Shown in pieces: positions 1 through 9,272 of a DNA stretch of 64,000 bases. Source of the DNA: Dehalococcoidia bacterium (lineage in GTDB: Bacteria; Chloroflexota; Dehalococcoidia; E44-bin15); contig DATKYK010000040.1 in assembly GCA_035528575.1 (NCBI GenBank), positions 1-64,000 on the forward strand. Reading direction: 5' to 3'. The notes below the pieces were generated by a model. That model did no database searches. It was not told the DNA's origin and saw only the letters and a program-made list of their open reading frames with translations. Position 1 is the stretch's first letter. The number at the start of each line of letters is the position of its first letter. The translations under genes and the position numbers were made by a program.

Positions 1-1112
1 GCCCCATCGAAACACACGGCACGGGGATAATCACCGACACTGTAGGTGCCTACCAGGCTGCCGCTAGATGCCGTGAGCTTGGTCACAGTGCCGTCATACT
101 CATTGGCCACCCAGATATTGGCCCCATCGAAACACACGGCAGTGGGATCCCAACCGCCGACTGTGAAGACGTGGCCTGAGGTGTACCATTTCAGCAGGGC
201 AATCTGCATTGGGTTATAGCCTACTCCTGTATTGTCTCCATCCACAGTAAAGTCTCCGTCGATATGGACATCACCTTGGAAGTAACCAGCATAAGCATCA
301 GTCCCTAACGCCTTGGCATAAATACCGCGGCCCTGTTGGCCTGTAGCTTCAGCATAGACACCGCGCCCGTACAAACCAGCGGCTTTAAAGGAGCCGCCAT
401 AGTTGGCATAGTACCCATCGTTGGGAGCATAGCCGTACACCCCTGTGCCCATAGTACCCATCGCCCTACCATATACTCCCGTGCCTGTAGTAGATTCAGT
501 AAAACCATGAACACCATGTATGCCTTCGCCGAATACGCCGTAGCCAACTCCCTCAGCTATACCTTTGATGGCATAACCGCCTCCCGTATTGGTCACACTT
601 AATACGGGATCACTAGTCGCTCCGCTCATGCTGTCCCCGGACTCGTTGACGTACAGGTCGTCCAGGTCGCCGGCATCCAGCCCATCCACGGTTTCCGCAT
701 TGAGGGCGTAGGGCACTGAGGCCAGCAGCTGGCGGGGGGTCATCTCACTATCTGCACCCACCTTTATCCCAAGATACCTGGTAGTTCCGTCAAAGTCGGA
801 GGCGTCGAGCGGGTTCACGCTCCCCAGCAGAACGCTGAAATATCCGTCGTCCACCGTTACCCCCGTTTGTGTCTCGGTCCACAATGGCGTGCCTCCGGTC
901 GCAACATTGTAGATTGAGAACACGAAGTTATAGCCACCGTCCGCCACAGGGTCGCCCGTGACCGGGTCGCACAACACCCCCTGGTAGTGGATGCTTGATG
1001 GAACGCCTGCACCCGACTGGGCTAGGCTTGACCCTGCCATCAGGCCGCCCGCCAGCGAACCAGCCACCATCAAGGCCATAACCGCCAGCAATAGAAGCAC
1101 CTTCTGGTTCAT
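1..1112 (-). CDS. Secreted surface protein with C-terminal beta-propeller repeats (partial, C-terminus off window)
   Basis: The frame is open from an ATG at 1112 to the window edge, so the C-terminus is missing. GGAGGG lies 7 bases before the ATG. The N-terminus (MNQKVLLLLAVMALMVAG) is a signal peptide with likely cleavage near SLAQ/SG. About 100 residues follow of the type found at the start of bacterial surface and tail-fibre-like proteins (HYQGVL, then SVPYALNAETVDGLDAGDL). Next come Gly-rich GVYG/GVYGYA repeats, then YVTN/NHL-like propeller blades (AVCFDGANIWVANEYDGTV). The blade DNA repeats with a 120-bp period: positions 1-21 and 121-141 are nearly identical. Probable exported cell-surface protein; ligand unknown. 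The family call rests on motif recognition only. Confidence 0.75.
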   Translation of the reverse strand, partial: MNQKVLLLLAVMALMVAGSLAGGLMAGSSLAQSGAGVPSSIHYQGVLCDPVTGDPVADGGYNFVFSIYNVATGGTPLWTETQTGVTVDDGYFSVLLGSVNPLDASDFDGTTRYLGIKVGADSEMTPRQLLASVPYALNAETVDGLDAGDLDDLYVNESGDSMSGATSDPVLSVTNTGGGYAIKGIAEGVGYGVFGEGIHGVHGFTESTTGTGVYGRAMGTMGTGVYGYAPNDGYYANYGGSFKAAGLYGRGVYAEATGQQGRGIYAKALGTDAYAGYFQGDVHIDGDFTVDGDNTGVGYNPMQIALLKWYTSGHVFTVGGWDPTAVCFDGANIWVANEYDGTVTKLTASSGSLVGTYSVGDYPRAVCFDG

Positions 1113-1650
1113 TACACCCTCCTTCGGATAAAGTTTACCCTTCAATTGAAGTAGCTTATGTCTCATTTCACCCGCCTTGTGTAAATTTTACTGCTATAAT
1201 TTCCTGTAGGTCTTATTAGGTCACCTTCCCGTGATGCCATTTTAACATGAGAATACAGGTGATGCTTCTTCGATAATTTACACCCATACTGGCTATGATG
1301 GTCTGACCCTCAATATAAGTAGATGGTAATATAAGAAATCAGATTGCGATGAATGGCATGCTAATAACTTTGTGGCTTACTGTGTTGGGCATCCTAGCGG
1401 AGATTAAGCAAGTTGTCAAGTGATTATATATATTTCAGCATTCCGGTATTAACCATGAGATTACGAAACAAGTTCGGAATGACAGATAGCGCAGCTCTAT
1501 ATTCGCGTTAATAGAAGCTGGGTTCATCGGTCGCTATCATAGCTTACTAGAATGATTATCTACTTTATCGAGCATTCATTGTAAACACGTTTGGAATGTT
1601 GTGATGTGATATCGGGGATTAGGTATTTATAGCGTAGGGGTTAGATGAGG
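1113..1650. other. Intergenic region, no gene seen
   Basis: About 540 bases between two minus-strand genes. Apart from the ribosome binding site of the left-hand gene at its left end I see no convincing ORF, tRNA, terminator or dispersed repeat. A TATAAT at 1195-1200 on the plus strand has no matching -35 and no plus-strand gene downstream. Confidence 0.5.
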
Positions 1651-2826
1651 TCAATTGGCAATGGGATATTTCCCGTACTTGTGCGCTGCCTCAACCATCC
1701 ATTTAAGCCTGGTTCCATTCACGTATGGATGGGAATGACACGTTGATAAGATGTAGCCACCGCCTCTCGCCGCGTCCTTAATTGACTTCTTTACAGCGTC
1801 TTCTATCTCCTCCCTGGTGCCTCTGACCAGGAGATAGGAAACATCCAGATTGCCTATCAGTACCAGCTTATGTCCCACCTGTTCTCTAACCTTGCCCAGT
1901 TCCATTCCTGCTGTGGGTTCCATGGTTATTATGCCGTCAAATCCCCACTCGATGAATTTGTCCAGCAACTGGTAAATGTTTCCGCAGGAGTGAAAGACGA
2001 GTTTCTTATTCTGTTTATGTACCAGCTCGGCAACTTGACGGTAGCTATCTCCATATAGCTTCTCGATCTGCTCCGGGCGCAGCATCGGCCCCGTTTTCTG
2101 CCCAAGGTCATCTCCACCCAGCACCACTTCCACACCGGATTTCATCACTCCTTCCAGGTACCTCAGATAGAAATCCGTTTGAAAGTCGATAACCCTTTTC
2201 ACGAAATCGGGCTTCTGATAGATGAACCTGGTGAAGTTTACGAACCCGATAGGCTGCCAGCTATTCTCAAATATCCCCGGCGCAGCATAGCCAATGGGAA
2301 GGATCCGGTCACCGTATTCGTCTACCAGCTTTTTATGGAAAATGGTGGCATTTCTTATTGTACGTTCGAACGTAGGCGTTTTTTTCTCTACCCACTCCTC
2401 CCATTTTCCCTCAGTCTCACACAGGGCACGGCTGTAGTTGACCGCCATACTTCCGTCTTCGGATCGACACACGTCCCAGGTGCGGCCGAACGTGTCATGC
2501 CAGACCACCCCAAGCGATGATTGTGGGTCGATATTCAGTTCCATGAGCGAGTATATGGTCCAGTTCGCATCGAAACCTAGCTTGATAGCGCCTTCCAGCG
2601 CGCCGGCGGTATTGCCATAGTAGAATCTGTTCCAGAACCAGTTGTTATTGAGAAGTCTCTTGGTAAAGCCCTTAAGTAAAGGTTTTTGCAGCATCCCGAC
2701 AAAGTCTGCCGGTTTCTTCTCCAGGATCTGGTTGACAGTGGCAGGGTCCATAATAAGCCCCATCACCGGAACCCGGTCCGGCTCCTCGTGATTCATGGCA
2801 GTTAAGATACGCTTCTTGAAATCCAT
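1651..2826 (-). CDS. Uroporphyrinogen decarboxylase family protein (MtaA/CmuA-like methyltransferase type)
   Basis: 391 residues, normal for the UroD superfamily. It starts in family style (MDFKKRILTAMNHEEPDRVPV), carries GGDDLGQKTGPMLRPEQ, the HSCGN motif that binds zinc through His and Cys in the MtaA/CmuA methyltransferase branch, and a late Cys in STCHSHPYVNG that would complete the site. The canonical haem decarboxylase context is absent, so cobalamin-dependent methyl transfer or demethylation is likelier than haem synthesis. No methyltransferase partner or corrinoid protein is encoded nearby. It is the last gene of the minus-strand group containing three flavoproteins. The ribosome binding site is weak. 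Family is confident, substrate unknown. Confidence 0.88.
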   Translation of the reverse strand: MDFKKRILTAMNHEEPDRVPVMGLIMDPATVNQILEKKPADFVGMLQKPLLKGFTKRLLNNNWFWNRFYYGNTAGALEGAIKLGFDANWTIYSLMELNIDPQSSLGVVWHDTFGRTWDVCRSEDGSMAVNYSRALCETEGKWEEWVEKKTPTFERTIRNATIFHKKLVDEYGDRILPIGYAAPGIFENSWQPIGFVNFTRFIYQKPDFVKRVIDFQTDFYLRYLEGVMKSGVEVVLGGDDLGQKTGPMLRPEQIEKLYGDSYRQVAELVHKQNKKLVFHSCGNIYQLLDKFIEWGFDGIITMEPTAGMELGKVREQVGHKLVLIGNLDVSYLLVRGTREEIEDAVKKSIKDAARGGGYILSTCHSHPYVNGTRLKWMVEAAHKYGKYPIAN

Positions 2827-2842
2827 TATAGTGTGCTCTAAT

Positions 2843-2869
2843 AAAAAAAGGCTGGAATGTTGGTCAGCC
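2843..2869 (-). terminator. Possible Rho-independent terminator
   Basis: Read on the minus strand: GGCTG, a 10-base loop, CAGCC, then seven Ts. It lies about 100 bases past the end of the flavoprotein gene at 2970 and 17 bases before the start of the UroD-family gene. It could end the flavoprotein transcript or act in the leader of the next gene. The stem is only 5 bp. Confidence 0.4.
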
Positions 2870-2969
2870 CTGGGGGGTAACGGTTACTATGACGTGTTTC
2901 TTCCAAAGACATTTCTCACGCTGCCACATTTATACTTAAGAATATTTCTTAAGCCTTTGGAGCAATAAT

Positions 2970-4616
2970 TCATGGCACCAGCTTACGCTCCCTCGCCCTT
3001 ACAATGTAGTCAGGCTCAGTCCACCACGGCTCAATGCCAAGGTCTTCCGCTACCACCCTCGCCGCATTGTAGCCGCCCCCGAGTAGTACCATGCCCCCGG
3101 GGTAGGTGCTTGCCCCACACAAATAGAGGTTCTTAACCGGCGTGCGATAGCCAGAGCACTCGATGTTTGGTCTCATGTATCCCATCTGCGTTGCATCATA
3201 AGCACCGTGTTTGAAAGAGCCTCTGACCATGTTAGCAAACTTCTGTTCAATGTAGGCCGGCGAGTTATCATACCGGCGAATTATCCTCGTTCTGTCCACA
3301 TTTGGTGCATACTCCTGGATCCTGGCTAAAAGGCGGTCCCCATAGCTTGCGGCGATATCGTCCCACTTGCCTTCGTTAGGCTCATAGGGAACCAGCGACT
3401 CAAATCTCAGTGTAGCTACACCTGGTTGGACATCTAGGGGAGCCTGTAGCGGGTCAACATCGCTGGTAACGGTAATGTGACCGGCGGTGCCCAGCTCTCC
3501 TTTTCCTGATCCGTTGAGGTGGGCCAGGAAATCCTCCGGACTGTCATAGCCAATAATCTTCATGAAAGCCTCATTTACCGCAGGGTCGAAATCGGCAGCT
3601 ACAAACTGCGGCCTTTCCTTCAGGGCTAGGTGAAGCCCGAACAGGCTCCAGTGCTCCCATTCCCACTGTTTGGCCGTCTCGACACAGCCTATGGATATCG
3701 GCGCCATAACATCTTCGGGAATAAGCTTGGTAAACGTGGTAAGCGGATCGGTGGAACTGATCACAACTTTAGCCTCAAATGTCTTCCTACCAAGTTCTTC
3801 AGCATTGGTCAGGCCTACCTCCACGCCCCTAGCCGTACCATCTTCGACCACTATCCTTGTTACCGTGTGACTCTCAAGTACATCGCCGCCGGAGGCGATA
3901 ATGGCCCTTTGCAGCGCCGACGATAGACGGTGTGACCCACCTCTAATTAGGGACATGTTCAACATGCGGTTGAGATAGAGAGGTGCCAGGTAGCCTACCC
4001 CGGTGACATCAGGTTCCAACCCCCACATGCAAATCAGGTGCAGAACCAGGGTCTGCAGCAGCGGGTTCTCAAAGCCCCATTCATCCACGATTTCCCTGGG
4101 CGTCTTTTCTCCGATATCGAGGATCTTTTTCCCTATATCGCTTTGCTGAAGCATTGCAGCAAAATCCAGCGTAGGAACAGGAAGGGTATATGTGAGCGGG
4201 ATTATAGCCTCAAATGCCAGTTCCTTGGATTCCAGATATACGTCGCGAAATCTCTCGGCATCCCTGGATGAGAATCTCTTTATAGATTCGACGCTACGCT
4301 CAAGGTCACGATAAAGGGTCAGGGCCTTACCGTCCTTGGTCAGTAGGGAGACCTGCACCTCGGGTTGTAGGTAAACACAGCCTTCGGCGTAGAGGTCCAG
4401 GTCATCGTATGGCGGCATTACGTCCATCATCATCATATAGATAGCATGGAGATTGAACCGGAAGGCGGAGAAGTCCTCGCTGACCAGCCCTCCTCCTGTT
4501 TCATGTCGCCTTTCTATTAGAAGTACTCGAGCCCCGGCACGGGCCAGGTATGCTCCTGCGGTAAGGCCATTGGGCCCTCCCCCCACGATGATTACGTCGT
4601 ATTTCTCGTTTTCCAC
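2970..4616 (-). CDS. CrtI/phytoene-desaturase-like NAD(P)/FAD-dependent oxidoreductase
   Basis: 548 residues. The N-terminal Rossmann dinucleotide fold is clear (VIIVGGGPNGLTAGAYLARAG, then ERR at the end of strand 2). The C-terminal FAD-contact motif is LYLCGASTYPGGMVLLGGGY followed by NAARVVAEDLG, typical of the phytoene desaturase/amine oxidase superfamily. The start is GTG at 4616, with GAGGTG eight bases upstream. It lies 33 bases after a 575-residue paralogue, so the two are probably co-transcribed. No phytoene synthase or isoprenoid gene is near, so a carotenoid role is not indicated. The substrate may be another hydrophobic or unsaturated compound. Confidence 0.88.
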   Translation of the reverse strand: MENEKYDVIIVGGGPNGLTAGAYLARAGARVLLIERRHETGGGLVSEDFSAFRFNLHAIYMMMMDVMPPYDDLDLYAEGCVYLQPEVQVSLLTKDGKALTLYRDLERSVESIKRFSSRDAERFRDVYLESKELAFEAIIPLTYTLPVPTLDFAAMLQQSDIGKKILDIGEKTPREIVDEWGFENPLLQTLVLHLICMWGLEPDVTGVGYLAPLYLNRMLNMSLIRGGSHRLSSALQRAIIASGGDVLESHTVTRIVVEDGTARGVEVGLTNAEELGRKTFEAKVVISSTDPLTTFTKLIPEDVMAPISIGCVETAKQWEWEHWSLFGLHLALKERPQFVAADFDPAVNEAFMKIIGYDSPEDFLAHLNGSGKGELGTAGHITVTSDVDPLQAPLDVQPGVATLRFESLVPYEPNEGKWDDIAASYGDRLLARIQEYAPNVDRTRIIRRYDNSPAYIEQKFANMVRGSFKHGAYDATQMGYMRPNIECSGYRTPVKNLYLCGASTYPGGMVLLGGGYNAARVVAEDLGIEPWWTEPDYIVRARERKLVP

Positions 4617-4649
4617 GATACTTACACCTCTTTCCTTGGAATGGGCACT

Positions 4650-6377
4650 CTAATCAATTAGCACAACCTGCTCACCCATCCTCTTCAGAAATAGCTTAGT
4701 ATAGTCACCCGGTTTGCTCGCCCACCAATCCTGTTCCCTCACGCCGAGGTCTTCAGCGACTACCTTGGCGCACGTGTAACCACCACCCAGGGAGCTTACC
4801 GAGATGCTTCCCATCGAGTTGCTGATGTACAGATTGGCGATCGGGGTCCGCGGTGCGCCGCAGCCGGCAAACGGCCTCCAGCTCCACCATTGTCTTTCCC
4901 CATAATAACCGCTGCTCATATGGCCCCTGGAACTCGGATTTCTTCGCCAGGTATCCCAGGGGGTATCGCAGTAACGGGCTATCTTTGCGCTCTTCAGATT
5001 GGGCATAAGTTTACTTAAACTGTCTTCCACCTTGTCCCCGTATTCCTCCCTGATGTCATCCCATTTCTCTGGACCTCCCAGTGGCTTGATGGTGGTTGGT
5101 ACGTTAGCCCAGGTCAGCACGTTGTACTGCCCGGGGGGCGCCTGTGTCGGATCGGCATCACAGAAGGTGTGAATACAATAGCCCATGTTCACCGGGGGGT
5201 CAGGGGGTGTATCCAATACCATAACATGTTCATCCATCCTGAAAATATCGGCCATGGTATCGGCACCGAAGTTAAAGCTGAACCCTCGATCGATCTCAGG
5301 GAATCTGTCAATACACTTCCATTTTGGCCGCTCGTTGAGCACCCACCAGGTGGTAAATAATGGAGACCCCCTGTAGTCGAAATTCCTGGCCCCTCGAGCG
5401 GCGAAAGCCGGCAGCTTATCCTCACCTACAAGCTCTACAAAAGTAGGATAAGGGCTGAGGTTGCTTATCACCGCTTTCCTTGCCCGGAACTCGGCTTCGG
5501 GGTAGATAGCATCCCTGGAGAGGGCAACACCCTTAGCCTCGCCGTTGTCAACGGTTATCCTGGCCACCGGGCAGCCAGCCAGAATCCTGCCCCCGTGGTG
5601 AAGGAAGCACCTGGCGAGGGCATGGGTAAGGTTGTGGCTTCCCCCTCTGCAGGTTCCGACACAGGCAATGCCTGAGCCCGCCATCAGAGCAGTCATCATC
5701 AGGATCGTCGTTGAGCCAGCGATCCGGCTGGTTATATCCACCGCGAGTGTGATTGGCCAGCCGGATAAAAACACCTTGCTGCGCTCATCCTCCCACATTT
5801 CGTTGAGCAACTCAACGCCGGTCAGGTAGAGGGAATCCTTGGGGAAAGCGGGCACTATACTCGAAAACATATCCAGCATGTTGTGCAGGTTTAGAAAGCT
5901 TTCATCGGTCATCGGTTCGTAGAACATCATGTTCATCATTTCGGGGGCAATATCGCTCTGTAAAATTGGGCCGATCGATTTAGCTATGGTGCGGAAGGTT
6001 TCGGCATCCTTCTCACTTACACGGCGCCAGACATCGTAGGTAACATTGGGGTTGTACCAGTGCCACGCTAATGCCGTACCATCCTTAAAGGGGGCAAAAT
6101 ATACAATGGGCCCGGGCATGAGTAGCTCAAAGCCAAATCTATCCAGGTCGAGGTCAAGGGGAGCCGGACCCACGGCAGGGAACAAACCATTGGCATGAAC
6201 GCTCACCATGGCTCCAGGGTGGAGCAACTCCTGAGTGGAGCAGAAGCATCCAACCTCGTCCCGTCGCTCTAAGATGAGCACCTTGAGCCCCGCCTTCTGC
6301 AGATAACACCCTGCCGTTAGACCGTTTATACCGCCACCGATAATTATAACGTCGTATTCCTGCTCGATCTTAGCCAT
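4650..6377 (-). CDS. CrtI/phytoene-desaturase-like NAD(P)/FAD-dependent oxidoreductase
   Basis: 575 residues, a paralogue of the downstream gene ending at 2970. It has the GxGxxG FAD motif (VIIIGGGINGLTAGCYLQKAG) and the matching C-terminal motif (LYISNSMGSISVSSLGGGY, then CAKVVAEDLGV). The ATG at 6377 has a strong GGAGGG four bases upstream. Two adjacent but divergent family members suggest a heteromeric enzyme or two successive steps on related substrates. A hydrophobic stretch in the middle (around SRIAGSTTILMMTALMAG) may form a substrate channel or membrane contact. Substrate unknown. Confidence 0.88.
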   Translation of the reverse strand: MAKIEQEYDVIIIGGGINGLTAGCYLQKAGLKVLILERRDEVGCFCSTQELLHPGAMVSVHANGLFPAVGPAPLDLDLDRFGFELLMPGPIVYFAPFKDGTALAWHWYNPNVTYDVWRRVSEKDAETFRTIAKSIGPILQSDIAPEMMNMMFYEPMTDESFLNLHNMLDMFSSIVPAFPKDSLYLTGVELLNEMWEDERSKVFLSGWPITLAVDITSRIAGSTTILMMTALMAGSGIACVGTCRGGSHNLTHALARCFLHHGGRILAGCPVARITVDNGEAKGVALSRDAIYPEAEFRARKAVISNLSPYPTFVELVGEDKLPAFAARGARNFDYRGSPLFTTWWVLNERPKWKCIDRFPEIDRGFSFNFGADTMADIFRMDEHVMVLDTPPDPPVNMGYCIHTFCDADPTQAPPGQYNVLTWANVPTTIKPLGGPEKWDDIREEYGDKVEDSLSKLMPNLKSAKIARYCDTPWDTWRRNPSSRGHMSSGYYGERQWWSWRPFAGCGAPRTPIANLYISNSMGSISVSSLGGGYTCAKVVAEDLGVREQDWWASKPGDYTKLFLKRMGEQVVLID

Positions 6378-6608
6378 TTTGCCCTCCTCGTATCTCTCTT
6401 GATCTATCTTTCTCGCTCGATGGGTTGGCGACTAATCATCCCGCTGGCTTGAGTTCCCCGGAACATCGCTACATGACCTTCCCTTTATCAGGGGAGCGGG
6501 CTTCGCTAAACAAACATCTGGGCAATCAGGAGTTTGCCTTATCCATTGAAGCTGTTGGATTCTAACACTTGGTGAGGGAACTATCAAGGTCGCCCCGCCC
6601 AGAAAATG

Positions 6609-6716
6609 TTAGAAACGGTTCTTGTGCTCGGAGGGTAGCTGGTCCGGCCTGCAGTAGACGAAAGGCGTTCCGACTCCGACGTCCATAATGGATCCGGGAT
6701 CCCCTACTGACTTCAT
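6609..6716 (-). CDS. Possible 35-residue ORF coupled to the flavoprotein stop
   Basis: An ATG at 6716 overlaps the TGA of the upstream flavoprotein gene (ATGA). The 35 codons begin MKSVGDPGSIMDVGVGTPF and end PSEHKNRF. Such overlaps usually mean translational coupling, but the product matches no family I know and may be the stub of a lost gene. The rest of the gap (6378-6608) shows nothing beyond the ribosome binding site of the gene starting at 6377. Confidence 0.25.
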   Translation of the reverse strand: MKSVGDPGSIMDVGVGTPFVYCRPDQLPSEHKNRF

Positions 6717-8095
6717 TTCAGGATATCTGCCAGACAGAGGGCGCTTCCTGCGGCCATTTCGGTCCCGATACCGCGCGCGCCAGCGTCGGCACCGACTAGC
6801 CAGAGCCCGGTTACCGGTGTAGCCAGCTCAGGTCTAAGTTTTCCTACCTGCCCCGGAATCTGAGCGAGACCTATAGCCTCGCCGGCGCGGTGACCGGTCA
6901 GTTCCGCTGCGTCGTTACATGTTGAACGGGATTGCCATAGCACTGCCGCCTCCAGGTTAGGGTAAAGCTGGCATACCTTGGCGTGGACCCTATCCAGAAT
7001 TGCGGAGCAAAGGTCGCCTGAGGCTGCGGGTGGAGCGGCAGTTCCCACGATTACCAGCTGTTTTCCATAGGGTGCCAGGTCAGGGTCATGATTTGCGGGT
7101 ACAGGCATAAAGAGATACGGGTCCTCCGGTACCGTTTCCTCTTCCACGTACTCGAAGACTTTATCCGCGGGAAGGTGCGGCATATAGAAGACCACCGGGT
7201 GGGGAACAACCCGACGCTCCAGGGCATATTTCACGGTGACATAGGAATTGGAGTACCGGTACTGTTCCGCATTTCTCACATATTCTTCGGGAAAGTGTTC
7301 CCTGCCTGCCAGATCAATGGTGCGAAGGATCCCGCAGTTGGATATGACTATGTCAGCGGGGTAATCCCCCGAAGCCGTCTCCACCCCCCTTACACTGCCG
7401 TTTTCAATACGAATGCGGACAACCGGCTTACTGAAATGCACTTTTCCGCCGAACCTCTCGAGACCCCTGAGGAAGGATTTGGGGATCTCACCGCTGCCAC
7501 CCACAGGGTAGCCAAAGCAGGCCTCATTGAACATGCGGGATGAGCACCAGATAAATTCTCCGGCGGACGCTTCCTTGTAGGAAAGGGCGAAGAAGAGCTG
7601 GGAGAGGCAGTTAATGAAGAGATGAATCATCTCATCATCGGTGAACCGTGAAACGTAGTCCTGCAGGCATACCTGATCGTTTACCTCCACGTCGCCTCCT
7701 TTCAGAAGAGAACGAAACAGGCGAAAGGCACCGACGTAGCTCTTTGCACTGACCCCCAAGTTTCTGGCAAGGTTCACCTGACGCATCAGAGGTTTAATAT
7801 CGAGGGGGAAGTCGAATTCGACCCTTCCCATCACCCGGCAGGAGGGGTTCCGTGTGATCCATTTCAGATCGCCGCCCAATCTCCGGTTTACTTCGCCGTG
7901 AGGGCCGCGATCACCCCGGCTGAACATGTGCACCCCGAAATCGTAATGAAACCCCTGCTTCTCCATAGAGGCGCAGCGCCCGCCGGGAAAGGGGTGTGCC
8001 TCCAGCAGAGTCACCTCACATCCCGCCTTCGCTAGAAGCGAAGCAATGGCACATCCCCCGATGCCGGCCCCGATGACTACTACCTTTCTTGACAT
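6713..8095 (-). CDS. CrtI-like NAD(P)/FAD-dependent oxidoreductase
   Basis: 460 residues, the third member of the superfamily in this group and shorter than the other two. The N-terminus RKVVVIGAGIGGCAIASLLA, then EAHPFPGGRC, is the FAD-binding motif with the GGR contact of phytoene dehydrogenases. The C-terminal FAD motif is TGLWLVGADAGARGIGTEMA. It is closer to typical CrtN/CrtI-like or retinol-saturase-like proteins than the two long paralogues. The ATG at 8095 has no clear Shine-Dalgarno sequence. A 9-bp hairpin lies 24 bases upstream. Substrate not predictable from sequence alone. Confidence 0.87.
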   Translation of the reverse strand: MSRKVVVIGAGIGGCAIASLLAKAGCEVTLLEAHPFPGGRCASMEKQGFHYDFGVHMFSRGDRGPHGEVNRRLGGDLKWITRNPSCRVMGRVEFDFPLDIKPLMRQVNLARNLGVSAKSYVGAFRLFRSLLKGGDVEVNDQVCLQDYVSRFTDDEMIHLFINCLSQLFFALSYKEASAGEFIWCSSRMFNEACFGYPVGGSGEIPKSFLRGLERFGGKVHFSKPVVRIRIENGSVRGVETASGDYPADIVISNCGILRTIDLAGREHFPEEYVRNAEQYRYSNSYVTVKYALERRVVPHPVVFYMPHLPADKVFEYVEEETVPEDPYLFMPVPANHDPDLAPYGKQLVIVGTAAPPAASGDLCSAILDRVHAKVCQLYPNLEAAVLWQSRSTCNDAAELTGHRAGEAIGLAQIPGQVGKLRPELATPVTGLWLVGADAGARGIGTEMAAGSALCLADILK

Positions 8096-8118
8096 CGTTG
8101 TATGCTCAATGTGTTACC

Positions 8119-8138
8119 GGCCGGTATCAATACCGGCC
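8119..8138 (-). promoter_or_regulatory. Hairpin or operator upstream of flavoprotein gene
   Basis: GGCCGGTAT-CA-ATACCGGCC is a perfect 9-bp inverted repeat 24 bases before the ATG at 8095. There is no T-run on either side, so a regulatory stem or operator is likelier than a terminator. Confidence 0.3.
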
Positions 8139-8290
8139 TTTGCTGTGCGAAGGAGACGTAATCGGTATAAATAATGGATACTCTAAACTCCTAGAATAAT
8201 ATTGTCAAGCTTGCGCAAGCCTAATTATAGCCACATCCTATACGTGGCTCTCGTAGTTTTACCCTATTTCATTCTGCTAAGGCCTTATCC

Positions 8291-9229
8291 CTACCCTGTC
8301 TGCTCCTGAGCTAATAGCCGCACATCTAATGGCTTACCTTTCCTCTCGTCGCGTACTAGCGACAAGGCCTTCATAGGGCACTGTCCCACGCATACCCCGC
8401 ACCCCATGCAGGTGTCCCGATTAATAACGACTGTCCCTTCTACTCGAATAGCCCCGAAGGGGCAAGCGTCTTCACAAACTGGACACGGCGTGCACTGTGC
8501 CGCGTCCACCTGGGACACATAGCCTGACGATGCCATAATCGGCATGCCATATTTTACCATGGCCTCGATTCCGCCGCAGCAGCACTTGCAGCAGTTGCAC
8601 ATGCCATAGAAGCGATCTATGCAGGCATCCTTGAACCAGGCGGAGTGCACGTGACCACGCTCATGCGCTGCCTTAAGTAGTTCAAGGGCCTCTTCTCGTG
8701 TAATACGGCGGCTGGTTTTAGGGTTGTGCTCCAGGGCGAAATCGGTGAATGGTTGGCAGATGTACATGCAGACCTGGGTTGGCTGGCAATGGCTTTCGCG
8801 TGCATGACGGCAAGCGCACTCGTAAACGACCACTTCACGCGGTCCCTTGAGTACCAAATCCCGAGCTGTGGAATAAGGAATAATCTGCTCCAGGTCTCCA
8901 TGATGGATTTCGTGATCAGTTGTGAGCATGGCTTCAGCTTGTTCGTGTGTGAGCACCTTGCCGTGGTAGCGGTTAGACCACCACCGCTTTCCAAATGGCC
9001 CCAGGCGGGGAATGGCGTAGTTTATAGCAAGGTAAATGTATGGGTTTCTCCAGCGGGTATAGATATATCCGTGCAGGGCACTGAGATTGAGCAATCGCCG
9101 TAAACCAGCCTCCCGCATCCACTTCCAGGTCGAGGGGCGTAAGGGCCTCCAGCGTTCACCCCACAGCCACAAAGCCAGCACTATTACCAGGAATGCTCCG
9201 ATGACAGTGAGTACGATGGTCAGCAACAT
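8291..9229 (-). CDS. Membrane-anchored cysteine-rich iron-sulfur protein with two C-terminal 4Fe-4S ferredoxin motifs
   Basis: 312 residues. Residues 1-25 form one membrane span (MLLTIVLTVIGAFLVIVLAL). A middle part has unusual Cys clusters: YECACRHARESHCQ, VCMYICQPF, and MCNCCKCCCGG. The C-terminus has two ferredoxin motifs, CTPCPVCEDACP and CMGCGVCVGQCP, each able to hold a 4Fe-4S cluster. It resembles membrane-associated electron carriers rather than soluble ferredoxins. It is upstream of, and on the same strand as, the three CrtI-like flavoproteins, so it may take electrons from them to the membrane; that link is inference. The middle clusters could hold further Fe-S centres or zinc. Confidence 0.8.
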   Translation of the reverse strand: MLLTIVLTVIGAFLVIVLALWLWGERWRPLRPSTWKWMREAGLRRLLNLSALHGYIYTRWRNPYIYLAINYAIPRLGPFGKRWWSNRYHGKVLTHEQAEAMLTTDHEIHHGDLEQIIPYSTARDLVLKGPREVVVYECACRHARESHCQPTQVCMYICQPFTDFALEHNPKTSRRITREEALELLKAAHERGHVHSAWFKDACIDRFYGMCNCCKCCCGGIEAMVKYGMPIMASSGYVSQVDAAQCTPCPVCEDACPFGAIRVEGTVVINRDTCMGCGVCVGQCPMKALSLVRDERKGKPLDVRLLAQEQTG

Positions 9230-9272
9230 TTTAGGTTTATCATTATGAGGGATAACAATTTATGCAATCCAT

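Noticed and set aside
305-602. ORFs on both strands inside the left-edge surface protein
   Set aside because: They are out-of-frame shadows of the Gly-rich repeat coding region.
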